NCBI RefSeq assembly: GCF_047948215.1
Contig: NC_134461.1
Span: 84,344,103 to 84,408,102 of the forward strand
From: Lycorma delicatula
Lineage: Eukaryota > Arthropoda > Insecta > Hemiptera > Fulgoridae
Reading direction: 5' to 3'
DNA length: 64,000 nucleotides
Made by a program: the position numbers and the translations under genes. A model generated the notes under the pieces. The model did no database searches, was not told the DNA's origin, and saw only the letters and a list, made by a program, of their open reading frames with translations. Positions 23,428 through 35,344 of the stretch are shown one piece after another (positions within the stretch are counted from its first letter, which is position 1; each line of letters begins with the position of its first letter).

Positions 23428-24090
23428 ACTAGCAGACCCGGCAATGTTTTGTTATTGCTAGATTTCAGTATATACTTGTGTATATACTAAATTGTATTAA
23501 ATTAACACAATTGAAAGTTTGATAAAACATTAACAAAATGAACATTACGGAACTCCACAAAATTTAACATTTTACTTTCCTTTTTTCCCTTTTTCCAGTT
23601 TTACAATTGTCCCTATCCCCATTTTCCCTTTTCCACCCCATTTCCCTTTCATTCTTCGGTTATCTTTCACCCCATTTCCTGTTCCCCTTCCTCTTTCCCC
23701 ATTACCATTTTCCTTTTTTCCGTTTTCTCCTTCTTCCCTTTTAACTTTTTCGATTTTTTTTCTTTTCCCCGCGCGTAAATCGGTCCAGTAGTTTTTTTAG
23801 ACTATAGCACACACCTATCTGAAACACTCAAATGGAATCGTAAAATATTTAGTATAGCGTGTGTTTCTTTACGTGTAACAGATATTTTTTTACAGCTGTT
23901 TTTTTAAAAAAGCATATTTTTACCTGTCACAGAAGTGTCATTTTAGGTATATAAATTGTAGGGATATAAAAGAACACGCGTATTCGAATGCAACATTGTG
24001 TCAACATTTCAAAACAATAGGTGAAGAACTTTCGGAGATTTAAGATTTTGAAAAAAACGAACATTTACATTTTTATTTACATAGATATAG
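23428..24090 (+). repeat. Unclassified retroelement-like repeat
   Basis: Starts 'actagcagacccggcaatg' and ends with 'tttttatttacatagatata'. It has a pyrimidine-rich stretch (23570-23770) and then 'cggtccagtag', a wording found in many insect transposable-element remnants. No open reading frame. Family assignment is from general resemblance only. Confidence 0.45.
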
Positions 24091-24253
24091 GTATTAAATA
24101 AGCTAAAACAGGTTTTGGACGGACGATAACTTATTAAAACAATAATAGATCATTTAAATTAAATTCAGTCAAATTCAATATCAGTTACACTTTTACATTT
24201 CCGGTTGTCATAAAAGAGAGGAAACATATTACTAATAGCCAAACAATGACCCT

Positions 24254-24532
24254 CTCTCTTTTTTTCTGTTTAGCCTCCGGAACCACCGTAAGTTATTACT
24301 TTAGAGTATTATATATGTAAATGAAGTGTAGTCTTGTACAGTCTCAGGTTGACCGTTCTTGAAATGTGTGGTTAATTGAAACCAACCGAAAAGAACACTG
24401 ATATCCGTGATCTAGTATTCAAATCCGTATAAAAGTAACTGCCTTTTCTAGGATTTAAACCTTAGAACTCTGGACTTCGAAATCAGCTAATTTGCGATGA
24501 CGAGTTCACCACTAGATCAAACCCGGTGGATT
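24254..24532 (-). mobile_element. tRNA-derived SINE, family 2, full length
   Basis: Head and body as in the copy at 17569, diverged. A 13-bp target duplication at 24241-24253 and 24533-24545 differs at one base ('aaacaatgaccct' against 'aaataatgaccct'). Confidence 0.92.
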
Positions 24533-25004
24533 AAATAATGACCCTACTGAACGTATTTTTCAACGATTTGGGGTTTTGAGTTGAAGAATTCTAAAATTTT
24601 GGTCCCAAAATTATGTATATACGTTAATTTGATTATCGATCTGTATCTCGGGAATAATTTAACCTACCATCATGGCTATTCCTGTGACAATCTATGTATT
24701 GGAGATTGATTCTATTGCGAAAAAAATTGAATGAGCTGGTGAAACATCAGGGAACACGAAGCAACTTTATGAAAATTTTAGTTGGTTATGTTTTGGTTTT
24801 TTTAAAAAAAAAAACAACAAAGTGCATGACTTTGCCGACTTCGCGTGTCAATTTTTCATTACTTTCATAAAAGTAATGAAAAAATTCATTCTCATTTTGG
24901 GTCCGGAATATAAATACCAGAGGTAATTTAATTGTAATTGCTCTTTAAGTAATGAAGAAAAACATTTTTTTATAAAAACAATTAATAGAGTTTGAGCCAA
25001 AAAA

Positions 25005-25780
25005 TAAAATATATATTTTTTAGAGGTGGAGAATAAATTTGAAGAAAATTTTTCTTTTTTTTAAATATTTTTATGTAGGTTAAGGTTAAAAAATTTGCTT
25101 AAGTAAAGTTTTATCTAAATATAACACCCTCTTTAATAAAGGTTAAAATAAGAAAAAGAAAATTTTCAAAAAACCTTTTCTGCATTTTAAATCCTGGGTA
25201 TAATTTAAAAAAAAGAAATTGTAAACATTTCTTGATAACTCTATTTGCTAAGTATAAATTTTCAAAATCGTTTTTGAAAAATATTTAAACTGAAGGGGAG
25301 TAGAACAAAAAACATATATTCCAGTTTTTAAATTTTAGAACATATATTTTAACTGTTTAGCGTTTGATTTTTTGAAAAAAAAAAGATTTTTTTTAAAATT
25401 ACGTATATACGCTGTGTAGGTAATAAATTTGATTTAATAAAGTATTTCTAAAATGTCAATGAATAAAATGGAAATATATATATATCATAGTATTTTATTT
25501 TTAAAGTTGTTAAGGTGGCGGGAAATATAGGGAAAACCCCAATTTCCATTTTTTATAAAATATATGTAATAATAATAAATATATGTTTGAGCCAATTTGA
25601 AAAAAACTGGTTCGGTCAATCTTAAAATATCCTCAAAAGTAGTGCGACACACAAACGTACATTCTTACGCACATACATACATGCATGAATATGTTTTTTT
25701 GTCTAGAACTAGACTTTTGAACTAGTTGGGCCCTAAAACCAAAAGATTTACAAAATTCTGATACCCCATGATTTAATCAT
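25005..25780 (+). repeat. Dispersed repeat family R3, longest copy
   Basis: Covers the family from 'gaggtggagaataaattt' through 'aatcctgggtataattt' to a 3' part containing 'gtgcgacacacaaacg' and 'gggccctaaaacc'. The 3' part matches 63120-63260. No coding sequence. Confidence 0.65.
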
Positions 25781-26067
25781 AAAATTAAAGATTACCAGCT
25801 GAAATAGTATAGAAACGTTAAATCTAAATTTCACCTAACCGGTTCGTAAATGTTTTGACAAAATAGGAGGAAAATGTTCTCATACAGTTACTTTTACACG
25901 AATTTGAATACTAGATCGTAGATACCGGTGTTTTTTGGTGGTTGGGTTTCAATTAACACACATCTCAGGAATGGTGGACCTGAGACTGTACAAGACTTCA
26001 TTTACATCCATGCATATCATCCTCTAAAGTAATACCTTACGGTAGTTCCGGAGGCTAAATAGAAAAA
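25780..26067 (+). repeat. Long inverted repeat, left arm, with a truncated family 2 SINE
   Basis: About 100 bp of unique sequence followed by the 3' half of a family 2 SINE (25883-26065, head missing). The whole block recurs as reverse complement at 26478-26769 with roughly nine in ten bases alike, judged by eye. Confidence 0.85.
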
Positions 26068-26069
26068 AA

Positions 26070-26465
26070 GAAAGGTTATTTATTCTTATATAGTTGAAAA
26101 ATAATGATACTTCAATATAAACCAAAAAAAGTTTTTAAAAATTCAAAAATTCATATTTTTAAACTTACATCGTCTCCCCCATCCCCAATATTGCCCCCAA
26201 AGTATTTATTTTTTATTGGATCGCTAGCACCACTACTATGTACAGAAAGACATGAAAAATAAATCGGTTAAAAAATATGCAATAAATAAAAAAGTGTTCA
26301 ATTTTTGGGGAAAGGGAGAATTTTGGGCAAAGTTTTTTTTTTAAATGGTAAGCTAAACATACACGCGTGTGTTGAGCTTAATATAAAGTGAGATTAAGTT
26401 CGCAAATTCTTTATAAAATTGACCCTAAAATACTATCTGTCCCACTACCTGGTGATATTAACACG
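26070..26465 (+). repeat. Dispersed repeat family R7, forming the loop between the arms
   Basis: Shares 'tttttaaactt', 'catccccaatattgccccc' and 'atatgcaataaataaaaaa' with 28795-29150. Non-coding. It occupies almost exactly the space between the two inverted arms. Confidence 0.65.
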
Positions 26466-26477
26466 AAAAATTTGACT

Positions 26478-26769
26478 TTCTTTTTTTTCTGTTTAGCCTC
26501 CGGAACCACCGTAATGGATTACTTCAGAAGATGATATGTATGAATGTAAATGAAGTCTTGTACAGTCTCAGGTCGACCAATCCTGAGATGTGTGGTTAAT
26601 TGAAACCCAACCATAAAGAACACCGGTATCCACAATCTAGTATCCAAATACATGTAAAAGTAACTGTATGAGAACATTTTCCTCCTGTTTTGTCAAAACA
26701 TTTATGAAACAGTTAGGTGAAGTTTAGATTTAACGTTTCTTTACTATTTCAGCTAGTAATCTTTAATTT
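26478..26769 (-). repeat. Long inverted repeat, right arm, with a truncated family 2 SINE
   Basis: Reverse complement of 25780-26067, including the same SINE truncation point and the same flanking sequence up to 'cagctagtaatctttaattt'. The arms therefore arose by inverted duplication, not by two SINE insertions. Confidence 0.85.
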
Positions 26770-27428
26770 ACGATAAAAAAAACAAAATATATCCTTTTAT
26801 GAACACATTATAATAAATAGTGTACATCTAATAATTAATAATACGCTAATTTATAATATAAAATTTCTTTCTCGTCTTTTAACTCTTGGCTCTGTGAAAA
26901 TTATTACGCCTACGCTTAATTTACTTAATAGTCCTCAATTTGTTTCAGCTTACATTACGATCTGAATGTTTTGATGCATAATTCTCATACAACAATTACA
27001 GCTAATGAAATGTCTTTCCTTTCTTTTTTAATTTTATTCTTTACATTGTGAGAGACTGTAAACAATAGTCTTTTATTTATTTTTCATGAGATTATTTGGT
27101 ACTATAGCCTATATTTTTTTCTTTATATTTAGTCATTCGGTTTAAAAATGTTTCTTTAGTATTTGTATTACTTGAGGTTTATTAAATCGTATAAAAAAAT
27201 ATTAATTTGATTTAATACGTTTTAATCCAATTAAACCCTTTCAGCACTGTAATTTGTAAAATTTATTTAACCTTTTTATTATTTTTACGTGGCGTTTCGA
27301 TTAAAAATGGACTAATCGAAATCTGAATAATTTATTTATTAAAACTTAGAAATAATTATGTACTCGTACATTATTATCGGGATGAAGTAACATTCTTCGA
27401 TTTCAAAGCATTTATGAATACATTACAC

Positions 27429-27490
27429 CAGTGATTCCGAGTCGCGGAGCCCTATTTCAATTAAAATTTTTCCATGGCGCCCTATCCTAA
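27429..27490. repeat. Possible hAT-element left end
   Basis: 'cagtgattccgagtcgcgga' followed by 'gccctatttcaa' resembles the termini of Charlie-like hAT elements. No matching right end or transposase found, so only the end is suggested. Confidence 0.35.
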
Positions 27491-28489
27491 GTAAAATTAT
27501 GTTTACTCGTAAGTAAAAGATAAAAATAAATAAAACTCGCGTACTGTCATTATTATTTTACTCTTTTTTATCAGTTTCTCAATTTCACTGGAATTTTATT
27601 TTGAAATTTTTCAAAATATTTTCATAAAGAATTCGTCTTCGTATATTTTGTCTAAGTTTATTAACTGTTTACAGCAGTTAAAGTTAAAATACCCTTAGAA
27701 TTTGTTCGTACAACTTTATCCATTGAATGTTCAGGAAAAATCTGGTTTTCATTACTCCATCTTATCTATATTTTACGTAACATAATGAAACATTTCAAGT
27801 TAATAGAACAATTTTAAGTAATAATTAATATGAAATATATTTATTCCAAATATCAAAGTTAATATTATGAGGAAAAGTATATTTTAAAGCCTATCTATAA
27901 TATTATCTATTTGTTTTTTTTTTGTTTTTGTAAATAATTGTACTAACGGTTTTAACTAATAAGAATAATTGCGGACAGTATTTATTATTAAATCAAGTTT
28001 GTTAATAAAAGACATTCATTTCTAAAACTTTAAATTAATTATCATTTTCTACAAACATTAATAAATGATAGTTCTTTTAAAATTGATAAATTTCTTTTTG
28101 TTTATAATAATAGAACTAAATTTTAGCCCACCCACATACTTAGCTTAAGATTTTTTAAAAAATTTCCAGATAATTACGTTTTTTTTCTTATCAAGTTGCA
28201 CAATATCGGTTATGTTAATAACTACAATTTTATTGTTATTATTATTTGCGATGTCTTGAGTTTAGGTCTCCGTACGATTTTTTTAAAAATTAAGATATGA
28301 TTTAGTTTTATTGATACCGTATTAAAAAATGTATTTTTTGTTGAGAATATTTCATTTTTTTGTTAATTAAGCCAACAGTGTGTTTAAAAATTCCGATTTA
28401 TTTAAGTTTATTTTTAAAAAAAGCTGACAACAAAGTTTTAATACTTTCTTGACATTGGTTATTTATTCTTATATATAGAAAAATTACAC
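27491..28489. other. AT-rich DNA, nothing assigned
   Basis: No repeat partner or coding motif recognised. Confidence 0.5.
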
Positions 28490-29150
28490 ATGAAAAAAGT
28501 TACTTAAGATTTATTTTTTTTGGGATGGGGGTAACTTATAATGAAGTTTTTTTGTAAAATTATTATTATATATTTATTTAAACAAAAAAAGGTAAAAAAT
28601 TCAAACATTTGGTTTTTTTCCTCTTTCTCAGCCTAAAAAATTACTTTCCAAGAATTATTTTTGATCTTTCTACGTTTACTATATGTTAAATGGAAGAAAC
28701 TAAAAATAAATCCACTAAAAAATGTACAACCGATAGATAATATTGCCTAAGATTTCTTTTTTTGGGGTAGGATTGAAATACGATGTAATTTTATTGTAAT
28801 ATTATTATTAAAAGTTTAAATAAACCCAAAATGTTTTAAAAAATTCCAAAAATCGTTATTTTTAAACTTTGATCGACTCCACCACCCCCAATATTTTCCA
28901 CAAAGTATTTTATTTTGTTTTCTTTATAGAGAGGGGGGGGGGTCAGCACTATTACTAAGCCTAGGAAGACGTAAAGAAAATCAGTTAAAAATATGCAATA
29001 AATAAAAAAATAGCTTTTTTAGAATTTTGGGGAGGAGGAATTTTGGGGCAATTTTTTCTTTTAATGGTACTGAACTTTATATAAAATGGGGTTATGTATG
29101 TAAAATTTGGAGAAAATTAATCCCAAACTTTTATCAACAAATTGACCCAT
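28490..29150 (+). repeat. Repeat family R7, diverged tandem pair
   Basis: A unit beginning 'aagattt' followed by T-run and 'gggatggggg'/'ggggtagga' occurs at about 28490-28740 and 28745-29000. The second unit continues as the R7 sequence also found at 26070-26465. Includes a G run near 28930. Non-coding. Confidence 0.5.
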
Positions 29151-29611
29151 ATAAACGAATCTCTGTGTCAAATTTCATCAAAATCGGTTAATCGAGTCTA
29201 AAGTTTTTAACACGCCAGTACATCTATGTACTACGTACGAACATTACTCCGTACATTGTTTGTGGTCCCTGGGTTATGAAACTTTGAAAAAATGCCTAAA
29301 ATTCATACCCCAGTTTTTGATTGATTACCATACTTTCTTGCAGCGCAGTCCTAGAGATATGTTATTAAGTAAGTAAAAATTGGTAGATGGTACGTTGTCT
29401 ATTAGATTTTGTTATTTGTTTTTGCGATTTATTTATTTTATTTACCGTACGTATATAATTATTTTTGAGATTCGATTTTCCTTCCTGTACCAAATTTTAC
29501 TTTCTTTTTTTATTAGGTTTTTAATTTATTAATATTTAAATTTTCTTTATTATTAATTAATTTTTATCACTTAAAACTTCTTTTTAGAGTTATACGAATT
29601 AGAAGCCCTTT

Positions 29612-29819
29612 TCTGTTTTCCGTCTAGAACCACCGTAAGGTGTTACTTCAGACGATGGTATGTATGAATGTAAATGTGTAGTCTTGTACAGTCTCAGGTT
29701 GACCGTTCCTGAGATGTTTGGTTAACTGAAACCCAACCACCAAAGAGCATCGGTTATACACGATCTAGTATTGAAATTCATATAAAAGTAACTGCCATTA
29801 CCCGGATTTTAACCCTAAC
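29612..29819 (-). mobile_element. tRNA-derived SINE, family 2, 5' truncated
   Basis: The body and tail match the other copies ('ctgagactgtacaagacta' on the minus strand), but the tRNA-like head stops just before the B box. Confidence 0.8.
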
Positions 29820-30024
29820 GGACAGATAACAATATATATTTATTTTCTTTTATTAGTTATGATTTTTATGTGGCCCGTTTTTTATGGCAGATCTAATGAA
29901 ATAAAATTAATAAAAACAGTAGAATTTAAAAAATTGTTTATTTCATACGACCACTTATGAAGTACACAAAAATTTCGACAATATCAATGAAACGATATTG
30001 TTCAACGATTCATATTTAGAAATA

Positions 30025-30100
30025 AATATCTCTTGGGTTCGATTCCCAGCAAGATTCAAACATGTTAAATTTCACCCACTTCATCTTCCTCATTTAAATA
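30025..30100 (+). repeat. tRNA-like B-box fragment, third SINE type
   Basis: 'tcttgggttcgattcccagc' is a perfect-looking B box, followed by 'tttcacccacttcatcttcc'. No A box lies at the right distance upstream. It has a different body from families 1 and 2. Confidence 0.4.
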
Positions 30101-30689
30101 TATATATAAAAAAATGGCGAGGTCTCAAAATTAGAAATAAAGTATTTAAAAAAATTGCAATGTCATTAAGATTGAATAACATGGCAATAATACTATTATA
30201 GCTTCTTGAATTTAAATTACGTTTAAAATGTAATATCCATTAATTAATTCTGGTGAACAATTTTATTAATTGTCTATAAACTTATCTAATTTAAGTAATC
30301 TCTTAACTTTAGAAAAGTATTTTTAAAGGTTGAACAATAGTTTGTAAAACCATTTTTAAAATTAGTACGAAATATTAAGATGTAAGTATTCATTCTTCGG
30401 GTTTTATTACTTGTACCATCTCAACTACAGTAATTTATTTTTCTTTCTCATAAAAAAATATGTAATTTCATAAAAAAATTTCAATCTGCTTTAATCATAA
30501 TGATTGTTACACTATTTTTATTTACGTGATAACATCTCATTGATAAAGAATAGTTCATCTATCAATTATTGATGTAATTTATTTAGATAATGTATAATTA
30601 TATTAAAATCTAAATAAAGCATTTATTTATCAGAAAACTATAAAAATAATAATAACAAAAATTTTAGGTAGATATTTTCTTTTTTTTAG
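30101..30689. other. AT-rich DNA, nothing assigned
   Basis: No repeat partner and no convincing reading frame. Confidence 0.5.
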
Positions 30690-30960
30690 TACATCATTAG
30701 TTTATCTCTCCCCCCGGAGCTGGATTCGCAATTCATTTACTCAGCTCCAAAAGGTGCCATCGCCTCAAACTACCCCGCCGGGAACTAAAGTTCCCTCCAG
30801 CTAGCCAGGACCCCATGTTTTAATGATACGCCTGCCTCTAATGAGGGGATCCCAAGGGATTTCCCCATACCGGGACTCCGGTCTTGATCCCACGCCTCAA
30901 ATTGGAACCCCAAAGGGATCCTCCACCGGGACTACGGTCTTACCTAGTCCCGGTGGAAGT
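30690..30960 (-). mobile_element. LINE 3' UTR, 5'-truncated copy
   Basis: A GC-rich island in AT-rich DNA. On the minus strand it ends in an A-rich run, as expected for the 3' end of a LINE transcript. It contains a tandem pair (about 30847-30892 and 30903-30950) sharing 'accgggact.cggtctt'. The wording resembles 3' regions of insect R1/Jockey-group LINEs as I remember them. No coding part remains. Confidence 0.5.
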
Positions 30961-31159
30961 AGAAATCTTGAAACAATAAATAGTTAAGAGAAAATACATT
31001 TAAGGTTTTTATATTATGTCCCAAAATCGTTTGATGATAGAAAATTGCTTCCATCTTGATAAAAAGCTTCATTTAGAGAATTTTTTTTTAATTCAGTCGA
31101 TCGGTTAAAATTGTAAAAATCTGGAAAAGTACTGAATGACTATCCCTGATATAAAAATT

Positions 31160-31346
31160 ATAACAATTAGCCTAAAAGTATCTTTTTTAGAGGTGTGAAA
31201 TAAATTTTAAGAAACATTTTTCTAAAAATATTCGTCTATAGATTAATCTTAATAAATTTGCATAATTAAACTTTTTTCTAAATTTAGCACCCCCTTAAAT
31301 AAAGGATAGGAAAAATAAAATTTTCAAAGAAACCTCTCTGTATTTT
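31160..31346 (+). repeat. Repeat family R3, left half of an interrupted copy
   Basis: Matches 25010-25190 up to the point equivalent to 'tgcatttt'. The family then resumes at about 32303 with 'aagtccgggtat'. Confidence 0.65.
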
Positions 31347-32302
31347 TAGTCGCTTGTAATCTCGTTGTTGTCATTTAGCAGTTAGTGGACGCTTGAAGGC
31401 GTTAGTAGTCATCCGTCTCTAATAGTAAACTTTAATGGAAAGAATATGCTAAACGCAATATTCCCTTGAATTTGCTAGTAATATATTGTAGTCGTGTTAT
31501 CGCTTGTAAACGCTAGTATTCTCTATTAATCCATAGTAGTCGCCTAGTCTTTATTAGACATTTGTACTCGCTTGTAGCAGCTTATAGTATTTTGTGTAAG
31601 TTTCTAGTATAGCGTATAAACTCTTATCAATTTCTGGTATTCTTTAGTCACTAGAACTCGTTTGTAATCCTTTAGTGGCCCAACCAATCTCTTTCATTCG
31701 ATACTACTTGTTAGTAATCGCTAGAATTAGCGCAGTCAATGTGGTTACAAATAGACATTTTTTATTTCTATTTGTTGCTTGTAGTCGCTAGTTGTCACCA
31801 GTAGAAGACTGTAGTCGCTTGTTATCACTTGTGGTCAATAGTAGATTCTAATAGTCCCTGTTATTCTCAAGTAGTTATTTAGTTGTCTTTAGTAGTTAAT
31901 TCTAGTCGATATTCGGTAGGAGTTGGTAGTATTATTTTTATTCTCAATTATCTTGTAGTGTTCGGTTAAAGCCGTTAGAGCCACGAGTAATTTCCCGTAA
32001 TCGCTAGTATTCGCCTAGACACAATTAGTCGCTTGAATTCGCTAGTAATATATTGTGGACGAGTAAGCGCTGTTATTCACGATTAATCACTAGTAGCCGC
32101 CTAGTCGTTACTAGCAATTTGACAACCGCTTTACCAGCTAACTGTCCCTAGTATAAGTTTCTAGTAAAGCATTTTATTGCATTATTCTTTAATAGTTTCT
32201 AGTCAATTATATTCGTTTATAATTGTTACTAGTCATAGTAAAATATATATTCATAGAAAGTGATTTATTTCTAAGTATTCCAAATAATTTTATTAAATTT
32301 AT
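31347..32302 (+). repeat. Degenerate minisatellite with 10-bp period inserted in R3
   Basis: Phrases close to 'agtagtcgct' follow one another at 10-bp steps. For example, from about 31775 units read tgtagtcgct, agttgtcacc, agtagaagac, tgtagtcgct, tgttatcact. A higher-order repeat of 567 bp is visible: 'gctagtaatatattg' at 31474 recurs at 32041, and the following ~190 bp align. The block interrupts an R3 copy. It has no coding sequence. The last 60 bp are plain AT-rich sequence. Confidence 0.75.
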
Positions 32303-32640
32303 TTAAGTCCGGGTATATAATTTATTCTTCTAAAGACAAATATTGAAAAAATGGTTTTACAAAAACAAAAACCGGTATTCTTAGTTTCACTGGTTTTTTT
32401 AATTGAAGAAAATTTGTAGGTAACAAATTTGCTTTAATCAAGTTTTTTTCTAAAACGGCTTTGAAAAAAAATTCAAATTGATTTTTTTGCGATATCCCAC
32501 CCATTAAAGAATTTTGAAAAATAAATGCTATCAATACTCCATATTTAGAAATATTTGAACCAAATTTTAAGAAAATCGTTTCGGCCAGTCCTTAGATATA
32601 AAGTCAAAAGCAGTGCGACATATAAATAAATCCCGTTAAC
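32303..32640 (+). repeat. Repeat family R3, right half of the interrupted copy
   Basis: Continues R3 from 'ccgggtatataattt' to 'gcagtgcgacatat', which aligns with 25190-25650. The minus-strand frame at 32322-32534 is part of this repeat and is not a gene. Confidence 0.65.
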
Positions 32641-32959
32641 CGTTTATGAGGTATACTCGTATAATAAACAAAAGATGCCAACACACACGTATGATATTTT
32701 CGTTTAAAACCCAGTTAAAATCTGCAGTTAAATTATATTTTGTTATAATAAATATCAAAATTTTTACATTTGTATTTAGTTTTTGTGTCTTTATTCAGAA
32801 TCAAATTCTCTACAAGTTTTGATTAAAACATTTACGTGTTTATTACACATTTGACAAAGTTATTTAACGTTAAATATAAACTAGTGTGTTTTTCGACCCC
32901 TATCTTATGTCTTTATCCAATCTTTTGAAAATGGGTAATAGAATTTTTTTTCATTTCTT

Positions 32960-33230
32960 CAGGTCAGATTTCATATAAAACCACTAGATTTATCCCTCCA
33001 TTTGGATCCTAAGAATTACTTACCTGGCTTAATTTTACCAAAGATGCAGAATTCAGGACAAAATCTTTCGGTAGCCGATACTCGCTAAACAAAGCGTTTC
33101 CGAATCTATGTTTATATGAACCATTTTTCTTCATTTTCACTAGAATTATATCTCCTGAAAGTTTGTTGCGTTGTTATATGTGGACTTTTGTATATTTTTA
33201 CTCAGCAGACAATAAAGTCGAAAAAATTCT
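32960..33230 (+). repeat. Dispersed repeat family R6, copy 3
   Basis: Same orientation as 1-215, sharing 'cagatttcatataaaa', 'gccgatactcgctaa' and the T-rich block after it. Diverged. Confidence 0.65.
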
Positions 33231-34279
33231 AAAATCTGTGGCTGTTACCGATGGGTTTATTTGTCTTATAGAATAAATTTAATATTAATTAGCGAGAAAG
33301 TAAAAATCACTGTAAATTTAAGCGACACTATACATATATGTGTATATAGTGTTATTTTTTAAACTTCTTATAACCAGTGTGATAATCAGTTAATCCAAAT
33401 TTGTTTCATTTAATAGTTTGTAGTTTCGATTTGAAATAATTTTAATTTTCAACATGGTGAAAGAAAAATTTTATTTTTATTATTATAATGTAATCTATAT
33501 GTTTTAACCTAAATTTACATTTATTTCTAATAATACTTTTATATAATTATGTGTTGACGTATTTTATTTAGATGTAATTTTTCTGTCATCAGCATTTTTT
33601 ATTTTTAAACGTTTCATTTATTACAATTTTTCGACGTAGTTATTTCAATAAATATTTTTCTTTCTTTACCTTTTACTTTTTTTTAAAATAAAAAATAATA
33701 AAAGGCTGCACAATATAGCAATGTATTCTAAAAGGTTGAATAGTATAAGCTAGTTAGTGGTACGTAAGGGTTAATTCATATAATACTTATGAAACTGTAA
33801 TATTAACTAATATCAAACAGTTTACGTGTTTAAAAGAAAAAAAATAATAATATTATGATTAAATAATTCCTTATTTTAAGTTTCAGATTTTATATTTTTA
33901 AGCAAAAATATACCATAGTACTTGATCTCAATATAAATAAAATTAAAACAAATGGATAAACGATAAGGTAACAAAAAAAACTGTAAAAAAATTAAAATAT
34001 AAAAAATTTATTATTTCCATGTTTATAATTTAATTAAAAATATAAATTTATATTGACACAATCATTTGTATATATATTAGTATTTATCTCTAAATAAACA
34101 TGTTTTATTTTTTAAACTTATTTTACATTCATTAGATTTGATTATCGGAAAATCAAACAAATCTTACGTTTAGATAAAAAGATTGCTTACGATTTATTCA
34201 TAATAAAAAAAGAATTTGTTTTATCATACGATTTTATAAATTAAGTACTGTCTGATTAAATAAAATATGAAGGTTAGGC

Positions 34280-34281
<2 letters not shown>
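33231..34281. other. AT-rich DNA, nothing assigned
   Basis: No repeat partner or coding motif. If the exon at 34691-34759 is real, this would be intron. Confidence 0.45.

Positions 34282-34334
<53 letters not shown>
34282..34334. repeat. (TA)n microsatellite
   Basis: A nearly uninterrupted TA run of about 50 bp. Confidence 0.95.
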
Positions 34335-34336
<2 letters not shown>

Positions 34337-34690
34337 ATATTACATTCTCATATAAATAAAAAATAATTATTAAAATAAAGATTATTTTTTTTACATCATA
34401 AGGAAATTAATTTGAATTTGTTTATCAGATAAACTACGTTAATTAGATTTAAAAGAAGTTGCAGTCCAATTAAAAAATAATAATAAAAATAAATATTAAA
34501 ATTATTTATTCAAGGTATCCTGCCTTAATCTGTTTTATACATTTTGTGTGTTTTGATAGATATAATGTGTAAATTGTAATCCAATTACGAGAAATCCGTT
34601 TATTTTTACGGTTAATAGAGGTTTTATTAATGAAGTGTATTCGGTTATAAAAATAGTATAAGTAACAATTAAAAAAAAATCATTGCTTAC

Positions 34691-34759
34691 CAAGCCTATC
34701 ATTGCGATCACCCTGGCAGCTAGTGACAGTTTTACACAGCAGATCTTCATGTTATCCAT
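34691..34759 (-). CDS. Candidate first coding exon of a host gene (membrane protein N-terminus)
   Basis: On the minus strand an ATG at 34759, with G at +4, opens 23 codons, MDNMKICCVKLSLAARVIAM followed by IGL. The next bases are GTAAGC (34690-34685), a good splice donor. Past the donor the frame becomes random and AT-rich, which fits an intron. The peptide has a charged start, a 'CC.K.SL' motif and the beginning of a hydrophobic segment. From memory this resembles the N-termini of small insect four-transmembrane proteins (for example DUF4728-type). That is a suggestion, not an identification. The upstream 35100-35300 is less AT-rich than its surroundings, as promoters and 5' UTRs often are. 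No downstream exon was recognised at lower coordinates, so the gene would need a long intron or leave the window. It could still be chance. Confidence 0.45.
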
Positions 34760-35099
34760 TGTATTATAATACCGATCACAATTTTAAAAGAATCACAGCA
34801 CTTTTAAATATAATAAAATTATAATTGTAATAATAATTTAAGTAACAAAGCAACATATTATTTTAAAAGAAAATAATTGTCTAATATAACCTATACCGTA
34901 ATAAACGCACACACTTTTGACAGATAGGTCAGTAGTAAATATCTACTACAAACATTATTCCCGGTATTTTAGAATAACATTTAATCGAATAAAACACAAC
35001 ACAATAACACTAACACAACATAATCAATTTATTAAATATATGTAATATATTACGGTAATAAATATTTCTTAAGCGTATTAATATAAATAAATGATTGTG

Positions 35100-35300
35100 T
35101 TGTAACGAATAAAAACTGTCGATGTTTCGTTTTACTGTAGTGCCTTTCATACACACATGCACACACAATACAAGCAACAGACAATACACACAGTTCTCAG
35201 TAACCTAACGTTATGTTCGACCAGCGAGCGATTCAATCCCTTCTCAGTCAGGCGAAAATGGTGTGGGCCAGGACGCCCAGGGTACTCGATGCAAAATTCC
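35100..35300 (-). promoter_or_regulatory. Possible promoter/5' UTR region of the 34691-34759 exon
   Basis: A locally GC-richer block (about 35205-35290) without repeat partner, 350-550 bp upstream of the candidate start codon on the minus strand. It is followed by CA/TG-rich sequence. No clear TATA box. Supported only by composition and position. Confidence 0.25.
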
Positions 35301-35344
35301 CTTTACTATAATATAAAATTTCCCTCCGTTCAATGAAATATATC

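Noticed and set aside
29998..30201. Plus-strand 67-codon frame
   Set aside because: It contains a tRNA B box and A/T-rich repeat sequence; not protein-like.
31347..32302. CRISPR-like array
   Set aside because: The units are contiguous, about 10 bp and highly diverged, without spacers of uniform length. The surroundings are eukaryotic.
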